The notes beneath the pieces were generated by a model that saw nothing but the letters and a program-made list of their open reading frames with translations, did not search any database and was not told where the DNA came from. A DNA stretch of 64,000 nucleotides from contig JADLZK010007359.1 in the NCBI GenBank assembly GCA_015847255.1, positions 496,001 through 560,000 of the forward strand, in the 5' to 3' direction. Shown here piece by piece: positions 45,798-54,751 of the stretch (the stretch's first letter is position 1; every line of letters begins with the position of its first letter). Both the position numbers and the translations under genes were made by a program. Source of the stretch: Hyparrhenia diplandra. Lineage: Eukaryota; Streptophyta; Magnoliopsida; Poales; Poaceae.

Positions 45798-47244
45798 TCA
45801 GCACGCGCGCCGCGTCGGAAGCCCACGGAGCCACCGCCGACATTGTAGAGCACCTCCATGGTCTGCTGCTGCACGTTGCCAAGTATCCCAGGCATGCGGT
45901 CGTCGCTGTTAGACGTGAACGCGAGGCAGTCATGGAACAGGATCCCCTGCCGGTCCAGCTCCACGACGGCCTTCCCATCGAACAGCAGCGCGATCCTCGG
46001 CACCATGACGCCGAAGAATGCGCCGGAGAAGTCGTAGCAGGTGTCGAGGTTCCCTTGGCCGGCGCCCCCCTGTACAAGGCCATCCTGCTCCTGAACGCCT
46101 CGCGCAGCGCCTGGTACGCCGTCGGCGGCAGGCGGGTGATCGCCGTGCGCGAGTCCAGCACGGAGCCGGCGTTGAACACCGACGGAGTCACGTTGAGCTG
46201 CTGCCCGTCGACGGCGATGGCCAGAAGCCGGACGCGGTAGAGCGTGCGCACCTGCGCGTACCTGAGCATGGGCGTCATCTCGTACCCGGCGGCGCGGAGG
46301 TCGTCGTCACCGCCGCGGCCGCCGAGCACGAAGAACCCCGGGCGTCGGCTCTCCGTCGCCGGGATGCAGTACGAGAAGGCGCTCCCGTAGGCAGCCGCGG
46401 CCTGGGACACCAGCGACTCCGGACCACCGCCCAGCGCCATGACTCCGGCGGTTGCGTTGTCGACGATGCCTACATCGCCCCTGCTTGGCCTCGACGTGGC
46501 TGCACCCGAACTTGAAGTTCATGGCGCCGTCGGCGGTGGTGTCAGTCGCGAGCGCGAGGATGTCGGAGCCGTACGTGCCCGACGACGAAGAGGAGGCGGG
46601 GGAGTTCGGGTTGGGGACGCGGTACTGGCACTGGCCGTTGACGCAGGCGCCACCGTAGAGGCGGCCAAGCTCCGCGCAAGGCTGGGAGTTGCACGGCATG
46701 GCGGAGTACGTGGTCGACTTGGCTGGGTCGTAGGATGATGACGAGGAGTCCGTCGTCACCGACGCCGAGCGGTGGCACTGCACCCACGGCACGTCGCTGG
46801 CCGTGTCCAGCACCACCGTCTGGACAACTCCCGCCGTCTGCTGGCTTTGCTGGCTGCCGCCGCCGCCGCCGGAGGTCTTCTTCTCGGAGCCGATTGTGAC
46901 TTGGATAACCGGCTGGTCGTGGAGGTAGATCACCTCGGAACGCACCGGTTCGTTGACAGGACCGGGCTGCTTGGTCACACGGACGTCATGGGACGACGAC
47001 GACAGCCTCCTGTGGATGTGATCTACACGGAGCTGGTCCTGGCGGAGCAGGTCGGCCAATGACGGCGCCGCGCCGGAAGAGGACGCAGCCGGCGAGCACG
47101 GGCCGAGATGGCGGTACAACGGGGCCCAAGTGCCTTTGTGCGGCGGGATCACTGTCATTTCATTGTGCGTCGAACATTGTTACGTCGTTAACACACACAG
47201 TAATTGTCAGCAAACAAAATACTGCATCGATCATTAATGTTTCT

Positions 47245-49243
47245 GAGCGCCCTCCCGTGGGCGACTCGGGGCGCCGCCACCGCGCCGGCCAGGCACCTCC
47301 GCCTGCAGCCACCCTCCGGCCGCCGCCGCTGCCTTGCTCGGGCCCGCCGCGGCGGCAGCGGATCCTGCCCTCAACAAGGGGCGTGGCCGCGTCCCCCCAC
47401 CCCACCCCTGCCGCTCCCCTCCTTCGCCTCCCGCCGGCGACCATGCCGCCGTGGGACGACCGCCCACCGATCCACGCGCCCCGCTGCCGGATCTGCCACC
47501 GGGGGCGTTCTCCCCCTTCCTTCCCGCCGCCGTATGGGTGAGCTCGGCGGTCCGGCGTGGGCGGTCCCGGTCCCGGCGGCGGCGGATCTGTGCTGGGCCT
47601 AGGCCGGCTATGGCGGGCGGATCCCCGGCGCCCTCCCCCCCCCTGGTTCCGGCAACGCCTCCGCCACGGCAGCGCTTTCTCCGCTTTGGCCTCAGATCCG
47701 CGGCGGCCGGCCGGATCTGGGCCTCGGGCGCAAGACTTGGCGCCACCCACCTTGCCGTACTACGCCTACATCTTTGTGGGGGGCGGCACGACAAGGTGCA
47801 CCGGGCGGCCTCACGCGTCTGTGCGCTAAAGGCGCACTCAACACCGCTTCTACACGCGGCGACTTTGCGGGGACGTCGGTGAGGTGCTCGGGCGGCAACC
47901 GCATCAAGACTGCTTTTACACGCGGGCCAGCAGCCTACGTGCCGGGCTTCGGTGCACGGTAAGCAAAGATCTCCCCCGGCGTCGGTGCTCCGGCCGTCGG
48001 GCGTCCGACCTCGCCCGGCGTCGCCCTTGCGCTCTTGTTGAACGGGCGAAGCTCAGCCCGGCCCCGGCCTGGCAGGCGATGGTGACGCCTTCCGCGCCAC
48101 TCAACTCCTTGGAGGCATCGTCGTTAATCCACTTGCAGCGGCTCAACGGTTCGGTGGCCTCTTCCTTCCACTCGTGCGTGTTACGGTGGTGGCGCCGCCA
48201 TGGTGGCGGGGCCAAGGTGGTGCGCCGCGCGGCCCGCGGGCGTCATGGCGACGCCCGCCCTAGCCGACCACCTCACTAGCACGGCCGCCGGTTGTTGGGG
48301 TCGTGCGGCTCGTCGAGGAGTGTGGTTTGCCTCGCAGGTTGGGGTCGAAAGACCTCCGGTTCTATTTTGGCGTTGTCGGGCGTTCGCGGGACGTCGATCT
48401 CCTTCCCGAAGGCAACGCTTTGAGCACTCCCCGCAGCTCCCCTTTGGTCGGTTTGGTCGCCCCGCTGTCCTATTTGCGGCGTCACGTTTTTTTCCTCACC
48501 CGGGTTTGTCTAGCTAGTGATGCTCGTACCTCTAGTTGTTATCGTTTCCGGCGGATGCTTTGCCGCCGTGGTGCTCGTTGCTTGAGCGGATGCTTTGCCG
48601 CCATGTTCTCGTTGGTCGTTGGATTGGGCAGATGCTTCGCCGCCGTGTGTCGTCGGGGTAAGTCCTCCTCGCCCGCGGGTGCGAGGGCGTTGGCTCTTCG
48701 TGACTCGGAGGAACTTTTCGGGCGGATGCTTTGTCGCCGAGGTTGTTCGGTGGATGCTTTGCCACCGTGGTCATGGTCGTCTCGCTTTGACCGATGCTTT
48801 GCCGTCTGGAGTGCTAGCGGATGCTTTGCCGCTGCAAGTTGTGTTTCCGCGGATGCTTTGCCGCCGTGGTGGTTTCGGTGGATGCTTTGCCACCGTGGTT
48901 GCGTTCGGCAGATGCTTGGCCGCCTAGGAGGTTATGGTGGATGCTTTGCCACCGAGGTCTTTGTCTTTCCGGCAGATGCTTTGCCGAGGTGTATCTTCTA
49001 CGGCTCCAATCACTACTAGCTACCCAGGTGTGTTGAGTTATCTTTTGTATAGGCGCAGCTTGGTAGGGTTGTTAGGTGGAGGGTTCCCTCCCCCTCGCTC
49101 TTCTTGCTTTTTGTTTATGTTTAAGGTCTTTGTTGGTGTTTTCTCCTGTGATGTCTTTCGGCATCGGGATTGTTGTATTTGGATTTGGTTTTCCTCCTCT
49201 TAATGAAATACGGGTGAACGGCCCGATCGCGAAAAAAAAAAAA
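47245..49243 (+). mobile_element. 2-kb poly-A retroposon in AP-2B intron 1
   Basis: ATGTTTCT is duplicated on both sides (47,237-47,244 and 49,244-49,251), and the matching site in AP-2A (near 14,811) has it once. The right end has TTAATGAAATACGGG... followed by about 12 A, as expected for target-primed retroposition on the plus strand. The first half is extremely GC-rich with no recognisable protein; the second half holds an array of short inverted repeats. No reverse transcriptase or endonuclease is encoded, so it is a non-autonomous element of unknown family. Long open frames on both strands are GC artefacts. Confidence 0.78.
48549..48988 (+). repeat. Array of twelve short stem-loops with ATGCTTTG loop
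   Basis: Units centred on GG(C/T)GGATGCTTTGCC(G/A)CC start near 48,550, 48,585, 48,626, 48,720, 48,748, 48,789, 48,816, 48,848, 48,876, 48,906, 48,936 and 48,970. The loop is nearly invariant. Stem variants are mostly paired: CGGCGG/CCGCCG, CGGTGG/CCACCG, AGCGG/CCGCT. Spacers of about 10-75 bp are not conserved. Units fall in all three frames (read as ADALPP, GCFAA or RMLCRRG), so the conserved level is nucleic acid rather than protein. Confidence 0.8.
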
Positions 49244-49493
49244 ATGTTTCTCATTGAAGATGTTGCAGACCGGACGTACGGGGCTGTGTCCGGAGCAGGC
49301 GGCGCCATGTGGTTTCAGTGAGCTCTGCATCCCTACGCCTGTGAAGCCATGTTCGTCACCAGCAGCAGCTGCACGGCTACTGGGACAGTAACCGAACAAG
49401 AGGAGTAGTAAGAGCGGCAAAACTACAACCATGGCTGTGTGCTCTGGTAGGGCTAGTGCTCCTCGACGTTCCCATAGTAGTTTCCAAGCTACG

Positions 49494-49501
49494 TTTATAT
49501 A
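49494..49501 (-). promoter_or_regulatory. TATA box of AP-2B
   Basis: Minus-strand TATATAAA about 65 bp upstream of ATG 49,432, in the same context as at 15,084. Confidence 0.6.
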
Positions 49502-49769
49502 GGCCATGGGAACAACAGGCAATGCCTCCATGGCCAAGTGACATGCATGGTTGTGGCCTCATGATCGAGTCACGACTTTTGGAAAAAAGAGAGTGAATGA
49601 TTTGAAATCGTTGGTACGTGGTTCCATCAAGAGTAACAAGGGATTAGAGACTAAATTTTAGTCTTATTTAGTCTGAAATATTCCAAACATAAGGAATAAA
49701 TGAGAAAATAATAGTACCTAGTCCACTAGTCTGTCAAGAGGAGCTAATTAGGACTGACGCATTAGTATA

Positions 49770-50330
49770 GGCATTGCCAGGCTTTGCCAAGCGTCGAGCG
49801 CTCGGCAAAGGATAATTTACCGAGCATTAGGTGTGTTGCTGAGAGCGACACTCGGCAAAGAACACATTTGCCGAGCGCCCGAGATTTGACTCTCGGCAAA
49901 CCTCCGAGCGCTCGGCAAAGAACACATTTGCCGAGCGCCCGAGATTTGACTCTCGGCAAACCTCCGGCTTCGGCAAAGATGTCGTATCCGTAGCGATGGT
50001 CATATCTAGTGTCTAGTCCTAAGAATACAAACACCCCCTTAGACTTTAAAATTTTGAAATGGCATAAATGCTCCAGGAAGTGTTGATGTTTGATGAGTAA
50101 TTGATGTATATTTCTCAGGATGGTTTGCCGAGCGCCCGAGATTTGACTCTCGGCAAACCTCCGAGCGCTCGGCAAAGACGTCGTATCCGGTAGCGATGGT
50201 CATATCTAGTGTCTAGTCCTAAGAATACAAACACCCCCTTAGACTTTAAAATTTTGAAATGGCATAAATGCTCCAGGAAGTGTTGATGTTTGATGAGCAA
50301 TTGATGTATATTTCTCAGGATGGTTTTTAA
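49770..50330. repeat. CACTA-type CTCGGCAAAG repeats and a 200-bp tandem duplication
   Basis: TTTGCCGAGCG / CGCTCGGCAAAG motifs in both orientations fill 49,770-49,980. A unit of about 200 bp containing one such motif pair plus host sequence (TAGCGATGGTCATATCTAGTG ... GATGTATATTTCTCAGGATGG) occurs twice, near 49,928-50,122 and 50,125-50,322, offset by about 200 bp. No element terminus is visible. Confidence 0.75.
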
Positions 50331-50713
50331 TATAAAATCCTCCTAGAAATATTCAAGCAAGTTTCTGGTGTTAACACGAAATACCTTTATAAATCAAGTT
50401 TTACTAGGTCATCGTTTCTAATGGCTGCAAGCCTTCGTAAAATAAAAACGAGATACTAGCATAAGAGTATTTGTGCCTCGTCTTATTTGTGCCTACTTTC
50501 AGAAACAAGTACACATTCTGGAGCTGAATAGAATAGAGATCGTCGAAAGCATAAGAGTATTAGTCAAACCAAGCAATCTCGAAAGATACTAGCAACATCT
50601 ATAACAAAAATACAAGATAGTACTAGGTTGGAATAATTAGCCCAACCATATATGAGAATGCATGCAGCTAAGAAGCATTATACAATCGAACTGATGCCCC
50701 TAGCTAGTCTAAT

Positions 50714-51361
50714 TCAGGGTTCTTCTCGCTGCTTGCAAATGGCATCCTGCCTAGCCTCGCCAGCGTCCCCGTTCCCGCCGACGAGGAGGTCCTCGCAGTA
50801 GTAGATGGTCCGGCGAGTCATGTTGTGCTCGGACGTCACCTCGGTGATGAGGTCGCCGTCCAGCCGCAGCGTCATGTCGTTGAAGCTGTTGCCATTGTAC
50901 AGCTTGTCGAAGTAGGACAGATCCATCTGCTTCCTCTTCACCGTCAGGCGAAGGGAGTTATCCAGCGCCTCCTGCTGAACCACGCCCATGTCATTCGCCT
51001 TGAAGTAGAATATGGAATCGTATCCTGGATCCGACGACGCCGACGCCGACGTCGTGTTGTCGAACAGGTAAACGGTGACGCCGACGTAGTACATCCGGAC
51101 TCGGCCGCTCGGGTTCAGCGCCTGGAGCTTGAGCTCCATGACCAGGGCCTGCTGCAGCTGTGGCGCCGGAGATGGAGACTGCGTCGTCGTGGAGATGGAG
51201 CCTTTGGCGACGGAGAGTTGCAGCGAGTCGGGGCGAAGGACCACCTTGACGGCGTTGACGATGACGGCCATGATGAGCACGGTCACCGCGGCGGCCACCG
51301 CGTAACGCGCCGCGTCCAGCCACCGGAACTTTGACTTCTCGCCTTCGCCGTCCGCCATCAT
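50714..51361 (-). CDS. LEA_2 / NHL-like single-pass membrane protein, copy 4
   Basis: Intact single exon of 215 codons (MMADGEGEKSKFRW start; a second in-frame ATG is the next codon). Layout as in copy 3: WLDAARYAV, transmembrane segment (VAAAVTVLIMAVIVNAVKVVL, about residues 20-42), LRPDSLQLSV, MELKLQALNPSGR, MYYVGVTVYLFDN, NSLRLTVKRKQMDLSYF, MTLRLDGDLITEV, TRRTIYYCEDLLVGG and QDAICKQ near the end. It is closest to copies 2 and 3. By position it is the block B partner of copy 2, yet copy 2 is broken and this one is not. Expected to sit in the plasma membrane or another endomembrane. Confidence 0.8.
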   Translation of the reverse strand: MMADGEGEKSKFRWLDAARYAVAAAVTVLIMAVIVNAVKVVLRPDSLQLSVAKGSISTTTQSPSPAPQLQQALVMELKLQALNPSGRVRMYYVGVTVYLFDNTTSASASSDPGYDSIFYFKANDMGVVQQEALDNSLRLTVKRKQMDLSYFDKLYNGNSFNDMTLRLDGDLITEVTSEHNMTRRTIYYCEDLLVGGNGDAGEARQDAICKQREEP

Positions 51362-51512
51362 AGCTACTGCGCCGCCGCCGCCTCTGACTAACTGCAGTTA
51401 CTACCTATACTCTGGTTTATTAATCACTGCAGTGCAGCACAAGCGCTGAGCTTCACTGGATATGTGTATGCATAGCTAAAGCAATATGGATCGGTTGATG
51501 AGCGGCTACCAA

Positions 51513-51521
51513 CAATTTATA
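51513..51521 (-). promoter_or_regulatory. TATA box of LEA_2 copy 4
   Basis: Minus-strand TATAAATTG about 152 bp upstream of ATG 51,361, conserved with copies 2, 3 and the orphan copy 5. Confidence 0.65.
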
Positions 51522-51599
51522 CACCAGTTCAGGCCTAGCTAAATCATACGATCTCCGTGTGGGACATTCCATTACTCACTCTTCGGTCCTCACTCAAGT

Positions 51600-52239
51600 C
51601 TTTACTTAGCAGGGAAATTGTTAACTTTGTTCGGAGAGATTGATGATTGTGTTGGATATATTTTGATTTAAAACACAAAGCATTTAGTTCCTTATTATAG
51701 CTTATTCTTAATTAAATTTAAATTTTTGAATCTTTGTTGAGAGATAGGCAATTTCCTTGTTGCCCTAATTATCCCGTGTTACTCATAATGTTTCTCAAGT
51801 CTATTGGAGCCATTGTTGCCTCAAGCATACTACATTGGTTATATCCCAGTCATCGTGCCAACAACCATATCATCGTCGCACTAACATCTATCATGTAGTG
51901 ACCACATTTGTTTTCTCTTATGACTGGATCGAGCTTCTCTCAAAAAAAAAAAAAGACGGACGCAATGTCCGTTGAGCTGATCACAAGCTGGTTTTCATAT
52001 ATGCTCGCATGCGCGCCTGGGAATGAATGAACTAGTAGCATGTACGACATCGAAAAAAACCATAATAGAGCAAGCTTGACGCTTATATCTTTGCACGTCC
52101 ATGTAAATCATTGAAGCTCTTCTGATCCTCACCCCGCTCTTTTCCCCACCGTGCTCTATGTTGGCAAAGGAAAAAAACAGAGAGAGTCCATTCAAATGGT
52201 TATATATTAATTAAATCTATTTGCTCTCATTTCTTAGAT
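51600..52239. repeat. Upstream block of LEA_2, copy B
   Basis: Counterpart of 21,650-22,540 and 61,290-61,880. It lacks about 250 bp that the other two copies have before AAAGCATTTAGTTCC. No gene is seen. Confidence 0.65.
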
Positions 52240-52728
52240 TTTTTTTGAACCGAAGAAAACCCCATTTCCATTACAAGTAACGGAAATACCGATTGTAGCA
52301 TGAATACAATACTAAGACCAGATGCAGGAAACTACGACAACGTATCACTTACAGACTGATAGACTGTAACATTCAGACACTAGAAAAACAGAAAATAGCA
52401 GATCACCGCTGCTACCACAGGAGAGTCACTAGACATCAAAGCCAGGCAAAAAAAGATGGACCCTGCAACATCCCTGATTCATAGAACTATCCAGCCAAGT
52501 CAGACAAGGTGACTACTGAATCCTGTTACACGAGACAGCTTCATCATCCCTGGGGATGGTCGTCCGACTCCTTGTCTTCCAGCTCCTTTGGCGCCGTCTT
52601 GTGCTTCTTGTTTAAAAGCTTGATTGCGTACTGCATGGTTTTGTTCACAGCGTCTTCAATTGCTTCCTTGTCGATACCTGCATATAATCCCGCCCAGTAA
52701 CACATAAGGGCACATGCATGACATATTA
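52240..52728 (-). mobile_element. 5'-truncated retroposon on the minus strand
   Basis: TCTCATTTCTTAGAT is present on both sides (52,225-52,239 and 52,729-52,743), while the sites at 22,535 and 61,876 have it once. The left end is a T-run, i.e. a poly-A tail on the minus strand. The retained coding end, read leftwards, includes CYWAGLYAGIDKEAIEDAVNK and KLLNKKHKTAPKELEDKE before a stop at 52,544, then a 3' untranslated part. The source (LINE 3' end or a processed cellular mRNA) is not recognised. Confidence 0.8.
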
Positions 52729-52743
52729 TCTCATTTCTTAGAT

Positions 52744-53610
52744 AATGGAACAAAGTTGTAGCCTCTACCATATGAGATGGTGCATACACAGCTGAGCGTC
52801 AATCACAAAACAAGTTATAAGGCTTAAGTGCTTACAACCAACAAGCGGGGAATAAAAATGGAACAAAGTTTAGGCGAGCGACCAAACGACTGGAAAGGAA
52901 CTAACCGCTACGCTTAATTCCGATCCCGAAGCACCAACCGATCGAACTTTGCAAAGATCACCATTTTCATTGTCTCTAAATCTATGCAACCACGCGGGAA
53001 TAATGGAGGGCCTTATTATGTATCTGGGATCGATGTCGGATCCAGTAAGTTAATCTGAAGATTACTTGTAAATATGTATTAGACTTAACCATATATCAAT
53101 TCTATTGAACCAACCGAGTGTCGTAGCATCTAACAAAATTGGTTTCGATGTTTTAGACCAACGCCGTTCAGCTAGGAAACCAAACATATTAGCGGGGGCG
53201 GAGCTAGGTAGTGGGTTGTGGTTGCCCAGTCACCCATAAAAATTCAAAAATCAGTGTTAGAAACATATTTGTTATCATAATTTTGGATTAAATTTCCGTA
53301 TCTACGAGAGCAAGTCACCCTCTCTAATTTGCTTTAGCTTTGCCGGTGCATATCAGAGAATCTGGTGGGTGGCTCAATTCGATATATGAGTTGATCAACT
53401 TGGGGATCAGAACATGCATGTTGACGACTGACATCCAACCCACCGATGGCTTCCGACACTCTGCCACACCGCAGGGTATGTATAGCTATTCCTCCTCCCT
53501 ACGATCGTGTCAGCCGCTGGCCGACCCGCTCCCCATGGAATCAATCATGCATGCGCAGCAACTCTCGCCGTACGCTCTCGTCGTTCAGTCGTTGTCCCTG
53601 TCTCGTAGTA
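52744..53610. repeat. Upstream block of LEA_2, copy B, continued
   Basis: Aligns with 22,540-22,800, 23,760-23,946 and 24,775-24,890 of copy A and with 61,880-62,400 of copy C. It holds no gene; a small difference is an extra AGCGGGGGCGGAGCTAGG... stretch at 53,190-53,340. Confidence 0.6.
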
Positions 53611-53694
53611 CTCCCTCTGTTCCTAAATGTTTGTCTCTAAAAAAACCGTGTTTCCCTCACAAACACGCTTCCCGGACGAAACAGACGGAGGGAG
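53611..53694. mobile_element. Stowaway MITE (84 bp)
   Basis: CTCCCTCTGTTCCTAAATGT at the left and CGAAACAGACGGAGGGAG at the right form inverted ends, flanked by TA on both sides (53,609-53,610 and 53,695-53,696). Both paralogous sites (24,890 and 63,763) lack it. Confidence 0.88.
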
Positions 53695-53699
53695 TACAC

Positions 53700-54404
53700 C
53701 CTTGCAGAGCGAATGGTGGGCACCCGGTTGCAGACATGCAGTAGCCCCTAATTGCTCCGGCAGTAGCATTGGCCACTGGCACAACTTATGAGTTAACAGG
53801 CTATATGATGGTAGTATGCGGTCACCATTGCTAAGCTAGGGTAAGTTGCATTGTACGAGCACGTCGAGCAGTAACCCAGAGACATGCATGCAGTACAGTG
53901 CAGTGCACCATTCAACTCATCGGCCTCTACGTACTGTATAGACAGTATACTAGCTAGGCACACGTACAGCGGCCAATTGTGCAATTCATTGCAGCTCAGG
54001 CTATTGCCGGGAGCTAGCCTCGCCTCATGTATCATGTCCATGTGAGGTGTCTGAGGTGCGTCCTGGAGGCGCTGGAGATCGAGCAGGCCGACGACGACCT
54101 CTGGTCTTCTGTCTTACGGTCGCGTCGTCGAGCCGTTTTCGATCGAGGCCGAGCCGGTCCGACGTACGATCGATCGCGCTGCAGTCGCCAATCTGCGGTA
54201 CGGTCCCTGGACCCAGGTAGGTAGGATGGTCTCCCTGCCAGAACGTCTCTGGAAACAAATATAAATTACCCTCTCTGCATGTCTGCTGCTACGTACAGCG
54301 TTTAATTTCCGCCGGCCCTAGCTAGCTGCTCGATCTGTAGACTCGTCGTCGTCGTCCTCGTCGTCTCGTCGTCGCTAGGTGCAAGCCTGGTGCCATTGCA
54401 GGTA
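53700..54404. other. End of block B, spacer
   Basis: Contains the segment shared with 4,735-4,990 (53,970-54,215) and a TCG-rich microsatellite (54,345-54,375). A TATA-like ATATAAATTACC on the plus strand at about 54,260 could belong to a gene disrupted by the retrotransposon that follows, but no coding sequence is evident. Confidence 0.4.
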
Positions 54405-54409
54405 GAAAC

Positions 54410-54710
54410 TTTTAGCACTCTTGGGCTAATCGGACGAAAACTCCGGCGAGCCGGCCACCGAAATCCGGCGACGGCGAGATCGTATTTCTATTACAGCTGT
54501 AAAGTAGAAAGTAGCTACAGGAATGATAGAGTTCAAAATCAAGTTGTCCTCTCCTTCTCTCTCTCGCGCTGGTATATCTACTCCTCACTGTCATGGGCTT
54601 CGGCGACATTGGCCCATTCTGGCCCAGAGACGCGCACATTCTTGCTTCGTGCCCGGGGAAGCCTCTTGGGCTGACTGGAGGGCGATTCGCTGGTAGCAGG
54701 CCTGCTAACA
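54410..54710 (-). repeat. 3' LTR of the chromovirus
   Basis: 301 bp; the minus strand begins TGTTAGCAGGCC and ends GAGTGCTAAAA, so the canonical terminal CA is lost at this end. A GTTAGC-type inverted terminus is still recognisable. Confidence 0.88.
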
Positions 54711-54751
54711 TTCTTCCCCCCTTGAGAACCGGCAGGTCCCCATGCCGGAGC

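Larger units (their letters stand above)
45798..49432 (-). pseudogene. Aspartic protease AP-2B (A1, nepenthesin-like), frameshifted
   Basis: Paralogue of AP-2A. Exon 1 (49,432-49,280) encodes an intact signal peptide (VVVLPLLLLLLFGYC). Intron 1 (49,279-47,152) is swollen from about 118 bp in AP-2A to 2.1 kb by a retroposon. Exon 2 starts at 47,151. The core is well kept: DTASDVPWVQC, QCQYRVPNPNSPASSSSSG, FKFGCSH, MALGGGPESLVSQ and VLDSRTAITRLPPTAY. Lesions: a base lost at the exon 1 donor (near 49,280), which brings a stop right after splicing; an extra C near 46,480; a lost C near 46,050; and two extra bases just before the stop (near 45,810), which remove the stop. DTA and DSR replace the usual DTG and DSG. 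Confidence 0.82.

Noticed and set aside
47160..47882. Long frames at the 5' part of the intron-1 retroposon
   Set aside because: High-GC artefacts on both strands; none shows a reverse transcriptase or endonuclease motif.
48303..49019. Repeat protein with ADALPP/GCFAA units
   Set aside because: The repeated DNA motif appears in different frames along the array, so no consistent protein repeat exists.
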